Counted from the first letter of the stretch, positions 47,303 through 59,296 are shown. The stretch: DNA of 64,000 bases from Chionoecetes opilio (GCA_016584305.1 JACEEZ010016087.1:82501-146500), one strand, 5' to 3'. The notes: generated by a model from the letters alone, not told the origin. Made by a program: numbers and translations.

Positions 47303-47776
47303 ATGCCGTTGTTTGGACACATTGGGGAGTTCGACGAATCGGACAAGTCGGCGTGGGGAGAATGGTGCGAGAGACTGGAGCAGTACTTCCTCGCCAACAA
47401 GGTCCAAGAAGATGCCGTGAAGAGAGCAGTGTTCCTGTCTTCGGTGGGGGCAGCAACGTACAGTACCTTGTGTTCCCTCTGCAGCCCGAGGAAGCCGAAG
47501 GAATTAGCCATCACAGAGTTGGTGGAGCTGTTGCAGAGTCACTCCGCGCCAAAGCCTTCTATTGTCGTGGCGCGCTTCAGATTCAATTCGTGTAGGAAGA
47601 CTGGTAACGAATCAGTTCAATAATTTGTGGCTCGGTTGCGGAAACTCTCGGCTGTGTGTCAGTTTGGAGGGATGTTGCAAGAAATGATAAGAGATCGTCT
47701 GGTGTGTGGCCTTGATAGTGGGGCAATTCAAAGCAAGTTATTGGCAAGCAAGTAAAAGCAATAACTTGCTTTGAAT
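47303..47776 (+). pseudogene. Gypsy D gag, truncated
   Basis: ATG at 47303 (GCCATGCCG) opens PLFGHIGEFDESDKSAWGEW, EQYFLANKV, RAVFLSSVGAATYSTL and ELVELLQSH, typical of Mag/CsRn1-like gypsy Gag. A stop follows KTGNESVQ at 47620, but the next frames (LWLGCGNS, then IRDRLVCGLDSGAIQSKLLASK) still look Gag-like. It is cut off at the palindromic junction 47724-47778. Confidence 0.8.
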
Positions 47777-48759
47777 TGGCGAGAGGAAATGGAGCAACTA
47801 GTTATCGGGAGTGTGTGAGGGTAAAGGTAGGGACGCGGTGTTGTTTTCGCGTGGAGAGAGACATAGATGGTAGACAGAGAGAACTGCTGAGAGAGACGGC
47901 AGAGAGAACAGTGGAGTGGATGTTATTGGGGGATTTTGGAGGCGAAGATTATGGGTACAGTAGAAGTAAAATGTTTGTGTAACTGTGTTGGGAATGACGT
48001 TGTGGAGTGTTGTGAAGGTATGTAACGGGTGTTGGTACAGAGTTAATGGAGTTGTGTGGTGAAGAAGTGGCGGCTGTGTTTCGCCAAGATAAGCAACAAC
48101 GACCATATTGTGTGTGGGAGGCAAGAGTATTTTGTGTTGTGGAGGTTGGTGACTTGTGGAAGTTTTATGTGGAGATGTTGGGTGGATGATTATTGTATAG
48201 CAATCATTACGTGATGTATTATAATTAGCCTAATATAGCTAAGGCTGTAAAGCTGTGTTTTCCATAACCTGAGAGCAAGGTAAGGAGAGTTTGTTGTTGT
48301 GGATTATTGGTACACTTCAGGAGAATAGCCTGAAGTAAGATACGTGTCTGGTATTGTCAAGGGTAGTGTATTTAGTTAAATGGAGAATATTATATATCAT
48401 TACCTAGCTATTAACCTAACACATTACTTCCAGAATTTCCTGTCTAATGTGAAGGAACTGGGGTCGAGACATATGAATGGGGGGCTGTCCGGGTTCTGTT
48501 TCCCATGGTATATTGGCGTAAAGGGATATATTTCCCATGGTATATTGGCGTAAAGGGATATATTTCCTATTTCGTATTGGTGTAAAGAGCGATCTGTTCC
48601 CATGTCGTATTCAATCAATCAATCATTGGGGGCATGCGCCGGGGGCCGTGTCGCCTCGCCAACCCTACGACGCCACTCCCGGGGGTCACCACGCGTGAGT
48701 CTCCATGCAGGCTCCTTTCCCATACCAAGCAGCTCTCGACAAGAAACATCAACCTGCCC
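47777..48759 (-). repeat. Inverted duplication, right arm, inside gypsy D
   Basis: Reverse complement of 46030-47012. It replaces gypsy D sequence between gag (ends 47776) and RT (resumes 48760). About 1.5-2 kb of gypsy internal sequence expected here is missing. Confidence 0.95.
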
Positions 48760-49809
48760 GACCCTAAGAGTTCCCGTAAATTGGTTGGAATCATGTAACC
48801 ACTACGGTTTCAAAACGCACTTCAAACGTACACTGTGAGAAAATTAACGTTTTAGGTGTTGCAGACTGGTTTGTTCTGTTGAGGAGTGGTCCAAGAATTG
48901 CCTATTTATATTCGGCGGTCCAGGGTTGATCGCCGGACTGGATGAGCTCGTAAGTTCACGTCCAAGTTGTTGGGTGAAGACAGGTGCGTTGTCTTATGCT
49001 GAAAAGGTAAAAACGCGGACATTTTAAGGAAGAGTTAGGTTGTTAGAGTGTTGTAAGGCAGCCACCTTATTGACAAACGGTTACGCCACGTTTTTTGTAA
49101 AGCTCGGCCTGTTCCTCTTTCTTTGCAAGATAAAGTGGATAAGGACTTATAAATTGAGAGTCTCAGGGAGTATAAGCTGTTAGCTACAGTATTGGCGGCG
49201 CCCCTTGTTGTCGTACCCAAGGCTTCTGGTAATGTCAGACTGTGTGGTGATTTTAAGCGGGGGACATGACAAGTCGCCGCAGCTAGAGCAGTATCCATTA
49301 CCCAGGGTGGAGGAACTGTTTACTTCCTTTTCTGTTGTCAGTATTAGAAGTTGGGACATGAGTCACGCCTACAATCAAAAAAGAGCTTGATGAAGGTTCA
49401 CATAGTATGTGGTGGTCCACACCCTTGGGGATTGAAGATGTTTACAAGATTGCTTTTGGGATCCATTCACAGTGGCTATTTTCAGAAATATTGTGTAATC
49501 TTCTTTCTGAGCTTCCTCATGTGGCGGTGTTTCTGGATTATGTCTCTTCGGTGGAAAGGATCGGTAGAGCACGATGCCTTGTTGGAGGAAGTACTACGAA
49601 GAAATGGAAGCGGATTTACGCCTGAATCGGTAAAAATGCCAGCTAGATTAAGCAAGGAACTTTCTAGACATGTGAAAAGTGGCCGTGGAATAGATCCTAC
49701 ACAGGAGAACCCAAGAGCTATTAGTCAGGCCCCTTTTCCTACGGATGTGAAGTCTCTAAAGGCGTGGCTTGGGATGCTAAATTATTATGGAAAGTTCCTC
49801 AAGGATATT
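48760..49809 (+). pseudogene. Gypsy D reverse transcriptase, frameshifted
   Basis: Recognisable across three frames: RPVPLSLQDKVDKDL near 49105, AAPLVVVPKASGNVRLCGDF near 49198 (20 residues), EQYPLPRVEELFTSFS near 49287, DMSHAYNQ, FGIHSQ, SELPHVAVFLDY near 49510 (the catalytic xDD region has lost its second Asp), EHDALLEEVLRR and SLKAWLGMLNYYGKFLKDI. LINE copy D then interrupts at 49810. Confidence 0.8.
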
Positions 49810-50862
49810 CAATCAATCATTGGGGGCATACGCCGGGGGGCGCGTCGCCTCGCCCACCCTACGACGCCACTCTCGGGGGTCGCCACGCGCGAGCTCCCAT
49901 GCAGGCTCCTTTCCCATCCCAAGCACTCTCGACAAGAAACATCAACCTTGCCCCAGTCACGAGCCTTGTGGGCGCCCCTTGGCCTCCTCCACGCTGGATT
50001 GTCTCTTACAGATACAACCCGATGGGAAGGATCGGTTTCAGGGTAGCGTGCCACATGCCCATATAGCCGAAGTTGGCGCTGACGGACTATGCAGGTAATA
50101 GGCCTCGATTCAGTCTCACGGTGCAATCGCTGATTTGACACGTAATCATCCCAGCGATACCCCATGATTCTGCGAAGACACTTATTACCAAAGGCATTGA
50201 TTCGTCTCTTCAAGTCACTATTTAGTGTCTATGCCTCACAACCATAGAGTAAGACAGGGATCACAAGCGACTTGAAGATCCGGATCTTTGTCCTCCTGCA
50301 CAGGTACCGACAACGCCAAATACTCCCGCTGAGCGAGTCCATAACACGTGGGCTATGCCAATCCGCCGTAAGACTTCTGACGTGACCCGCCGTCATTATG
50401 GACTGCGCTACCAAGGTATGTAAAACTTTCCAAGATCTCAATGTCCTCGCCACACGCATGAACAGACTGTACTGCTTCATCTAGTAAGTCTCCAAACACC
50501 TGGACCTTGGTCTTAAGCCAGGAGACCTCAAGTCCCAAAGGCTTTGCCTCCTCGTGCAGCGCCTCGAGAGCCATCACCAGGACCTCCAGCGACTCAGCAA
50601 AGATTACTGCATCATCGGCAAAAACAAGATCAGTGATCTTGGTGTTGCCGACGGATGCTCCACAATCACTTTGATCTACAACCTTGTCCAATACCCAGTC
50701 CATACAAGCGTTGAAAAGTGATGGGGCAAGGACGCACCCTTGCCTCACTCCTGTATTCACAGGAAAGAAGCTGGATACACCTGCCCCACACTTCACAGCA
50801 CTCTCAGTCCCAGAATACAGACCAGTTATCAAACCAATAGTCCTTGCAGGAATCCCTTATTG
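49810..50862 (-). mobile_element. RTE-like LINE copy D in gypsy D, with 10-bp target duplication
   Basis: CAAGGATATT flanks it at 49800-49809 and 50863-50872. Minus-strand frames 50832-50353, 50480-50229 and 50213-49809 give ITGLYSGTESAVKCG, LVFADDAVIFAE, FTYLGSAVHNDGG, YGCEA and CLRRIMGYRW. The 3' end is the ATTG-type tail (TCAATCAATCAT on the plus strand). 5'-truncated within RT. Confidence 0.92.
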
Positions 50863-52916
50863 CAAGGATATTGCAACGGTCTTAACACCTTCGTACATGC
50901 TAATTCGACAAGGACAGCAGTGGATGTGGGGAAAGGAACAAGAAGTAGCATTCAATAAGGCGAAGGAATTGATAGCTAGTCCTACCTGCCTAGCCCATTT
51001 TGATGTAACTTTGGAAACTACCCTTGCTTGTGATGCCAGTCCTTATGGAGTTGGCTGTGTGCTGTTCCAGACTAACCCTGACGGAGTGGAAAGACCAGTG
51101 GCATTCTATTCTAGGTCAATTAATGAAACGGAGAGAAGATACGCGCAGACTGATAGGGAAGCCCTTAGTATCATTGTGATAGTCAATAAGTTTCACTACT
51201 ACTTGTACGGAAGACCCTTCACAATTGAAATTGACCATAAGCCGCTGCTGGGAATGTTCGGGGAAGAGAAACCCGTTCCTGTATTGGCATCTCCTCGGGT
51301 ATTTAGATTGGCTTTGCTATTATCCGCCTATAAGTTTCGTCTTCTATATTCTCCTGGCAAGCAACATGTCCACTGTGATGCTTTAAGTCGTCTACCCCTC
51401 AGTGACACGCCCCAGACTGTACTGACACCTGCTGAGACTCTTCATCTGATGGAGTTTATAGAATCTGATCCTGTGTCGCTTGCCCAGGTTCGGGAGTGGA
51501 CGAGACGTGATCCTGTAGTGTCGGCTGTTCTCGGGTTCGTTCATGAAGGTTGGCCCGCAAGTTCATCTTCCACATCTGCTGAAGTTGGATCTTATAAAAG
51601 CAGATTGGTTGAGTTAAGCATTCATGAGGGTTGTCACATGTGGGGGAGTAGAATAGTAATACCTCCTCAGGGTTGGGATGCCATTTTGACTGAGTTACAT
51701 GAGGGGCATTTCGGGGCATCCCGTATGAAAAGTCGCTGTAGAGCATATTTTTGGTGGCCTGGAGTTGATCGGGAGAGAGAAAACACAGCTAAGCAGTGTC
51801 ATGTGTGTCAGGAGCAAAAACCTTTGGTTCCCCCTTCAGAGCTGCATACCTGGAGTTGGCCTCAGAAACCCTGGTGTCGTCTGCATTTGGATTATTGTGG
51901 CCCCTTTGAGGGTCAGATGTGGCTGCTCATCACTGATGCACACAGTAAGTGGCTGGATGTTCATAAAGCATCGTCCCCTTCAGCAAATGTGACTATTGAG
52001 AAGTGCAGACAAAGTTTTTGCCAATTTTGGCCTTCCTGAGACCATTGTAACAGACAATGCTGCCTGCTTCACATGCCCGGAATTTCAGTCGTTTTGTCAG
52101 TGTAATGGTATCAGCCATATAACTTCTCCTCCTTGGTCTCCTTAAAGTAATGGACTAGTTTAGCGTGCAGTGCAAACTTTTAAATTGGGACTGAAGAAAC
52201 AACGAGGTGGTAGCCTGGATACTAGGGTTGCTAGATTTTTGTTTAACTATCGCTGTACTCCTCATACTGCAACAGGCATAAGTCCCGCAGAGCTGCTATT
52301 CAACCGTCCCATGAGGACACACCTGGATCTACTCAGACAGGATATTAGGAGATGCAGAGTGGAGAAGTATCAGTGGGCTCAAAAGGTGCGATATGATCAA
52401 CATGCTGGACCGAGATCATTCAAAGTTTACGTATCCAGCGTGTCGAGGCTAGGTGGGCCTAAGTGGTTGCCGGGTACATTGTCGGCTTGTCAAGGAACGG
52501 CATGTGTGGTAACGCTGGAAGACGGTAGAGTATTTAGGAGGCATATTGATCACATAAGACTCAGGACTATGAATCTTACAGGACCTACAGAGCCTGCAAT
52601 GGTGCCCGAGCAGCGGTGCCCGACGCGTCAGGAAGACACGACAGAACAAGAGTCTGGTTCAGAGTTCCGAGGTCTCCGTCTAAGTGAAGCACACGAACCA
52701 ATGACGTTAGTCACTGCTGCCTCATCCATACCCAGCAAAGTGCTTACCAGAAATGAGCACAATGAGGCCAAAGGATCATCAAAGACAGGGGAGCCTAACT
52801 ATCAATCGCCTCCTCAGCAGCCGGTAGAGAGGGAGTCGCCCACGGAGACGTCTGTCACGACGCCACTAAGGCGTTCATCTAGGATGTCACGGAAGCCAGA
52901 TAGATATGGATATTGA
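50863..52916 (+). pseudogene. Gypsy D RNase H, integrase and C-terminus
   Basis: The frame up to 52039 gives RNase H (TLACDASPYGVGCVL, TDREALSII, IEIDHKPLLG), the H2C2 finger (HEGHFGASRMKSRC, CHVCQEQ) and the first integrase Asp (LHLDYCGPF). In the next frame come VTDNAACF (second Asp), SPP-WSP, and then SNGLV followed by TAG at 52161-52163 exactly where the catalytic Glu is expected; another stop (TAA) lies at 52143. The frame 52170-52916 holds the integrase C-terminus (FNYRCTPHTATG, AELLFNRPMRTHLDLL) and ends RRSSRMSRKPDRYGY. The normal gypsy order (RT-RH-IN) applies here, unlike gypsy B and C. Confidence 0.88.
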
Positions 52917-53033
52917 TTGTTAGTATTTTAATGCAGTTTATCAATTTATAACTTTAAGTTGCAAGAAGTAACTTTTGTTCTGTTTATTCTTTTGTTATTT
53001 GTAGGTATGTTGTTTGTATCTACGATGGAGGAA

Positions 53034-53216
53034 TGTAGTAAACCAGTTAGGGGTTCAGTAGTGTTCAAATACTGTTCGTGATTATACGAACTTACGAGCT
53101 TAGGGAATGAGCTTAGTGGAGTAGTTCAGCCCCAGCCACCTAGCTGTGTACACGGCCTCAATATACGCATGGACTTTCCCTATTGTGTCCTTCCCCTGAA
53201 ACCTGAGTTACAACAG
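53034..53216 (+). repeat. Gypsy D 3' LTR, 183 bp
   Basis: Nearly identical to 47089-47271. A purine-rich ATGGAGGAA (polypurine tract) precedes it. GTAA follows, then jockey 3' UTR. Confidence 0.92.
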
Positions 53217-53421
53217 GTAACACAAGGGCCGCTTAGTTGCCAGTCCCTATAAAGAAGACAGTAAGAAAAGAAAAGAAAAAAGAGGGGTGAGCCAATTTAG
53301 TTCGGGAGGTGTCTTGTTACACTTTTTTTGAAATGATTTAAGTCATACGAAAGTGGAAAAATAGAAACAGGAAGAGAGTTCCAGAGTTTACCAGTGAAAG
53401 GGATGAAAGATACTGATTAAC

Positions 53422-53706
53422 TCATGCATTTGGAAGATGGACAGAATAGGGATGAAAATGAGTAGAAAGTCTTGTGCAGCAAGACCACAGGATGGGGAGA
53501 GGCATGCAGTTAGCAAATTCAGAAGAGCAGTGAGCATGAAAATAACGGTAGAAAAGAGCAAGAGAAGCAACATTGCGGCGGTGATTCAAGGATTGAAGAC
53601 AGTCAGTCAGAGGAGAGGAGTTGATGAGACGAAAAGCTTTTGACTCAACCCTGTTTAGGAGAGCTGTATGAGTGGATCCTCCCCAAACATGTGAGACATA
53701 CTCCAT
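53422..53706 (-). pseudogene. Jockey ORF2 C-terminal end
   Basis: MEYVSHVWGGSTHTALL, VESKAFRLINSSPLTDCL and SLALFYRYFHAHCSSELA-like residues continue the frame that ends at 55955 (LIRPCME). The transposon at 53709-55948 separates the two. Confidence 0.85.
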
Positions 53707-53708
53707 TA

Positions 53709-55948
53709 GACCTGTTCAGAAAACAATTTTTTCCTATTTTTATACCCTCCTGCACGGTTTCCAATGCTTTTTGACCTGGAAAAGTCGAAAATTACAACCA
53801 TTATAAGCCAAAATGTCAGGAACTTTTGCCTCATGAAGCATGAAGTTCTATTCTATACACGTTTTCTGAAACGCCAGTTTCGGAGCATTTTGATGTTTGT
53901 TTTCGCCTATTTTTCACCAATAAATGGCATAAGCAGGTTAAAGCAAGTAATTAGATGCTGACTGAAACATCAAAATGCATAGAAACATTTATGGAAATAT
54001 TACATGTGATATTTACAGACAAATTTTCAAAAAAATTAATCTAAATATAATTTATTTCACTCTAGTCACAAATTCACAATGGTTTTAGCATGACATCTAA
54101 TGGTCTGTTATGTTTGTTGCAGATCTGTTGAAACCTGCTAACAAATCCAGAGATACTTCACAAGATAACTTCACTATGGTAGTAAGCAAGGAGCTCCGAG
54201 GACGCAAATTTGACATCTCAGAACCTCCACCTGCAGTCCAGAGACAAGCGTCACGCCGACCTGCTACTAGATCTACTACAGAAACCTTCCTGATCGGCTA
54301 CCCATCATCCAGCATCAGTGGCTCCCAGTTACCCACCAACAGACAGGCCTTCCAGTACTTCCTCCATCTCCAGAGTTTGCCAGAAAATACAGGGAATTCT
54401 AAGCATCAAGACCTCGCCAATGAAACAGTGGAGGCTATCATCCCATTCTGGCAGATGGCTAGGATCAAGACCATGACCAAGTACAATGCAGCGCAGCATT
54501 TCATGACCCTTCACAAAAAGCACAGAGATCTAGCAAGGAATAAAGGTAGAACAGGTGACCCTGGAGGGAAAAGGAGTGCCTTTGTCTGGAATTAGATAGC
54601 CTGTTCGACATAGGAGCTTCAGATGCCATCCAGGAATAGAGAGAACCGACTGCTATCAAGGGAGAAGAAGGACAAGGACATCAGGTTCTACCAGGATCAG
54701 AAGACAGAGAGAAAGGCCCACATGTCTGGTCATGACAAGATATTTGAGTCACGGTCCCAGCAGCAAGCAGAGAGGGCTGCAAGACTGCAGCAGAGAGAGG
54801 AACAAGATATGAATTTGTCACAAAATTTCTACAATTTTTCAGCTGCCACACAGCGAAGGACTGCTGCTGATGTGTCTACCTGGGCTGACCCAACCGACAG
54901 TGAAGGGAATGCAGAGGACATGGATTACCAACAACCTCGTCCTGGATGTTCACATCACCAAGACACTGTGACTCTCACATTTCCCAGGAGGGTCATGGAG
55001 TGTGTTGACATCTGCAGTACCGCTGATCGTCTGGATTGTCTGACAATCAAGTGACAGCCTTAGTCTCTGCTACATTGAAGGCTGGTGGAGCTGACCTGGA
55101 CAAGTTTGTCATCTCAACCTCAACAACGAGACGGAACAGGATGCTGACAAGGTACCACATCAGCCAGGAGTACATGGCAGCATTTAGCGAGGACCCTCCC
55201 AAGTATGCTGCTCTCCACTGGGATGGCAAGATGCTGAGAGATGTCCTGGGAAGTGATCCTGGGACCACGTCAGAGACTCTGGCTGTGCTTGTCTCAGGAC
55301 CACCTGCATATCCTGAAGGCAAGCTACTGGGAGTACCAGTGATAGACAGCTCAACAGGAACGGCTCAGGCAGAGGCATCCATGGATTTGCTGGAGGCATG
55401 GGGGCTTACTGGAGTGATCACTGCCTTTGTGTTTGACACAACGGCCAGCAACAGTGGAGTACATCGGGGAGCTAAAAAGCAAACTCTGAAAAAATGACTG
55501 TGAAATGTCCTTCTGACATAGACAATAGAGTTTTCTGCCACTTGAAAATAGTTTTTAGAGTCTGTGTCACAGCATTTTTTGATTCAAGATTGTAATTTTA
55601 TGAAATTTATATGAAATTTTTCAGAAAATTTGCTTTTTTTCTGGATAAGATGTCTTTTTTTCTGAAAAGTTTACTTGGATTGTTTTTCAGAAATATATTC
55701 AAAATGCTTCAATTTTGATACCAATTGTTGTTTCTATCCCATTGGGAACAAAGTCCAGGTGAAAAAATCTGCGGGAAGGAAATTAGGCGCTTTTCTACTG
55801 TCGCGGGCTAATATCTTGAGGTCCAAGAGGCAAAGTTCCTGACATTTAGATCAAAATGGTTGTGATTTTCGGCTTTTCCAGGTCAAAAAGCATGGGAAAC
55901 CTTGCAGGGGGGTATAAAAATAGGAAAAAATTGTTTTCTGAACAGGTC
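53709..55948 (+). mobile_element. 2.24-kb DNA transposon with ~110-bp TIRs
   Basis: The left end GACCTGTTCAGAAAACAA (53709) and the right end TTGTTTTCTGAACAGGTC (to 55948) are perfect inverted partners and remain similar for about 110 bp. TACTCCAT lies on both sides (53699-53706 and about 55956-55963), separated from the TIRs by 2 and about 7 bp, so an 8-bp target duplication is probable. The jockey frame is contiguous across the site if the element is removed. It encodes the protein at 54110-55497. Confidence 0.88.
54110..55497 (+). pseudogene. Transposase-like gene of the TIR element, HWDGK / FDTTASN type
   Basis: Frames 54110-54595, 54623-55054 and 55036-55497. The first two give basic, Gln-rich and coiled regions (SREKKDKDIRFYQDQKTERK, QQAERAARLQQREEQD). 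The third gives ISTSTTRRNRML, AALHWDGKMLRDVLG, LAVLVSGPPAYPEGKLLGVP, DSSTGTAQAEAS and TAFVFDTTASNSGVHRGA. It then stops; the expected C-terminal half with CRHH and AER motifs is absent. So this copy is truncated at its C-terminus inside intact TIRs, and is probably an internally deleted, non-autonomous derivative. Close in layout to 24080-26306. Confidence 0.7.
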
Positions 55949-55954
55949 TAAATT

Positions 55955-56800
55955 TTACTCCATACATGGGCGGATAAGGCCCCTGTAGAGAGCAAGCAAT
56001 TGGGAGAGAGAAAAAAAAGGACGCAGACGCCACAGGACACTTAACTTCTTAGAAGCTGTTTTAGCAAGAGATGAGATGTGAGATTTCCAGTTGAGATTTT
56101 TAGTAAAGGATAGTCCTAGAATGTTCATTGTAGAAGAAGGAGACAGTTGAGTGTCATTGAAGAAGAGGGGATAGTTATCTGGTAGGTTTTGTCGAGTAGC
56201 TAGGTTAAGAAATTGGGTTTTTGAGGCATTGAACAAAACAAGGTTTGCTTTGCCCCAATCAGAAATTATAGAAAGATCAGAAGTTAGGCGCTCGGTGGCA
56301 TCTCTCCGTGAATCATTTAGTTCCTGTTGAGTTGGACGTCTAATAAACGACGTTGAAAAATGCAGGGTAGAATCATCAGCGTAGGAATGGATAGGGCTTT
56401 GAGTTAGACTTAGAAGATCATTAATGAATAATAGAAAGAGATTGGGTGATAGGACAGAACCCTGGGGAACACCTCTATTGATATATTTAGAAGAAGAACA
56501 ATGTCTGTCTACTGTCGCTGTAATAGAACGGTTTGAAAGGAAACTTAAGATGAAGTTACAGAGAGAATGATAGAAACCGAATGAGGGTAGTTTGGAAATT
56601 AAAGATTTGTGCCAGACTCTATCAAAAGCTTTTGATATGTCAAGGGCAACAGCAAAAGTTTCACCGAAACCCCTAAAGGAGGATGACCAAGATTCAGTTA
56701 GGAAAGCTAGAAGATCGCCAGTAGAACGCCCTTTACGGAAACCGTACTGACGATCAGATAGAAGATTGTGAGCAGATAGATGCTTAAAAATCTTCTTATT
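55955..56800 (-). pseudogene. Jockey ORF2, second half of reverse transcriptase
   Basis: The frame is open from about 56800: FGETFAVALDISKAFDRVWH, RGVPQGSVLSP, then catalytic HSYADDSTLH near 56385, ILGLSFTKNLNWK and LLALYRGLIRPCME. Catalytic residues are kept. Confidence 0.85.
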
Positions 56801-57990
56801 AAGTATAGATTAAAAAACCTCTAGAAAGGCAGGAAGTCAAAGCTATAGGACGGTAGTTTGAAGGATTAGAACGGTCACCCTTCTTAGGAACAGGTTGGAT
56901 GTGAGCAAACTTCCAGCAAGAAGGAAAGGTGGAAGCAGATAGACAAAGACCGAAGAGTTTGACCAAACAAGGTGCAAGCACAAAAGCACAGTTTCTGAGA
57001 ACAATAGGAGGGACTCCGTCAGGGCCGTAAGCCTTCCGAGGATCTAGGCCAGAAAGGGCAAAGAAAACATCAATCCGAAGGATCTTAATGACAGGCATAA
57101 TATAGTCATAGGGTGGAGGAGAAGGAGGAACATGCCCTTCATCAACCAGCGTGGAATTTTTAGCAAAGGTTTGAGCGAAGAGTTCAGCCTTAGAAGTAGA
57201 TGAGACAGCTGTGGAACCATCTGGGTGAAGCATAGGAGGGAAAGATAAAGAAGATAAATTGTTAGAGATGTTATTTGCTAGATGCCAGAAGTCACGAGAG
57301 GAATTTGATTCTGAAATATTTTGATATTTTCTGTGAATGAAAGAGTTTTTGGTTAGTTGAAGTAAATATTTGGCATGATTACGGGCAGAAATATAAAGGG
57401 CATGAGTTTCAGGAGATGGATGCTTACGGTACCGTTTGTGAGCCACCTCTCTATCCCGGAAAGCATGAGAACAAGCAGAGTTAAACCAAGGTTGACGGGC
57501 TATAGGATTAGAGAAAGTGTGTGGAATGTACGCCTCCATGCCAGAGACTATGACCTCAGTTATGCGCTCCGCACAAAGAGATGGGTCTTTGACATGGAAG
57601 CAGTAATCATTCCATGGAAAATCAGAGTAGTACTGCCTTAGGTCTTCCCACTTAGCTGAGTTGAAGTGCCAGAAGCCCCTCCGCTTAGGTGGGTCCCGAG
57701 ACGGTACCGGAGCGATAGGACAGGTTACAGAAATAAGATTGTGATCGGAGGAACCCAAAGAAGAAAATAGTTTCATAGAGTAAGCAGAAGGGTTAGTAGT
57801 TAGGAAAAGATCAAGAATGTTGGGCGTGTCTCCAAGGCGGTCAGGAATACGGGTAGGGTTCTGCACCAGCTGCTCTAGGTCTTGGAGGATAAAAAAGTTG
57901 TAGGCTTGGTCACCAGGTTGGTCAGTGAAAGAAGATGATAGCCAAAGCTGGTGGTGAACATTGAAGTCCCCAAGAAGGGAAATTTCTGCT
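56799..57990 (-). pseudogene. Jockey ORF2, endonuclease end and first half of RT
   Basis: [15 protein letters not shown] (57975) and [12 protein letters not shown] are the endonuclease GDFN and SDH motifs. [14 protein letters not shown] and [20 protein letters not shown] mark the RT start. A frame change near 56810 leads to the next segment. TAA stops lie upstream near 57990 and 58030. Confidence 0.85.
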
Positions 57991-58045
57991 TAAGGAAAAT
58001 GAGATGAGATGTGCTCCACTTTTTATGTTAAATAGTCGAAGAATT

Positions 58046-58543
58046 TTACATAGTCAGAGGAGTTTGGTGAGAGATATACAGCACATATAATTTAGTACGA
58101 CAGTGACATTGAAGTCGAAGCCAGATGATAGAAAATTCGGAAGATTCAAGGCCGTGGGCACGAGAGCAAGGGATGTCATTGCGCACATATACGCAACAGC
58201 CAGCTTTGGATTGAAAATGAGAATAGAGACAGTAAGAGTAGACAGAAAAAGGTCTGCTGTCAGTGCTCACAGACAACTGAGTTTCGGTGAGGAAAAGAAG
58301 ATGAGGTTTAGAGGAGGAGAGATGGTGTTCAACAGAGAGAAAGTTAGATCTAAGGCCGCGAATGTTGCAGAAGTATAAGGAGAGAAGGCTAGAAGAAGTA
58401 TCAAGACACCTCGAGTCATCATCTTGAAGACTGTCCGACCTGGGGATATTTCTGGTCCCCTCCTCAGTTATGGACTCCGAGGCAGTTCGATTAACAGCCA
58501 TAATAAAATTTTGAGTGTAAATAGTGTAGGGATGTAAGTGCAT
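58046..58543 (-). pseudogene. Jockey ORF2, endonuclease N-terminus
   Basis: The ATG at 58543 or the internal one near 58501 could start ORF2. SLYFCNIRGLRSNFLSVEHH and LLFLTETQLS are the endonuclease N and E motifs. The frame is lost near 58085. Confidence 0.8.
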
Positions 58544-58890
58544 GTAGTGTAATGTGAATAGTAAGAGGAATTGTCTTTAGAGTGCAGGCTGCAGCTACTC
58601 TCTTGTGTATCTGAGACACTAAGGGATATGAAAAGAGAGGACACGGGAGATTTCAATGATAAATCTGCAGCACCCCCTCAACTCCCGTAAGTACCTCCCC
58701 GGGAGTATTTCACCATGGCGGCAGGTGTCTGACTGCCTACTTCCTATAAGATTCTTGTCGATTATAAGACGCCGACTATAAGATTATACTGCCATTAAAC
58801 ACTCATCTCCGGAACACAACTTACACAGCAATATACATTCATATTGGTAATATAAGTCATAACAATCCTCCTTACAAAAGTTTTTTTGTA

Positions 58891-59157
<267 letters not shown>

Positions 59158-59296
59158 CCTAGTAGTCCCTCCCTCCCCCCCTTCTTTATCTTGTGTCTCT
59201 TCCCTTCTTTTTTGTGTATATTTTTTTTGATTAAGTTGTTTTACATATTTTCTTATTTGCTATTTTTGTTCTTGTTAATTTTCCATTTCTTCATCT

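Larger units (their letters stand above)
47089..53216 (+). mobile_element. Gypsy D: young Ty3/gypsy element, internally rearranged
   Basis: Two 183-bp LTRs, a GTAA target duplication, gag, RT, RNase H and integrase in standard order. It lies in the jockey 3' UTR. It has since received LINE copy D and the right arm of the inverted duplication, and has lost the gag end, protease and RT start. Confidence 0.9.
47013..58730 (-). mobile_element. Jockey-like LINE, nearly full length, opened by two insertions
   Basis: On the minus strand: 5' UTR (about 58730-58545), ORF2 (58543-53422, interrupted), 3' UTR (53421-53217, then 47088-47041) and an A-rich tail seen as T-rich 47013-47040. The 3' UTR is split by gypsy D (GTAA duplicated), and the ORF2 C-terminus is split by the TIR transposon at 53709-55948. 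Without insertions it would be about 3.3 kb. No ORF1 with zinc knuckles was seen. Confidence 0.75.

Noticed and set aside
47089..53216. Endogenous retrovirus with an envelope gene
   Set aside because: No ORF lies between integrase and the 3' LTR; the element ends with the integrase C-terminus, so it is a plain LTR retrotransposon.
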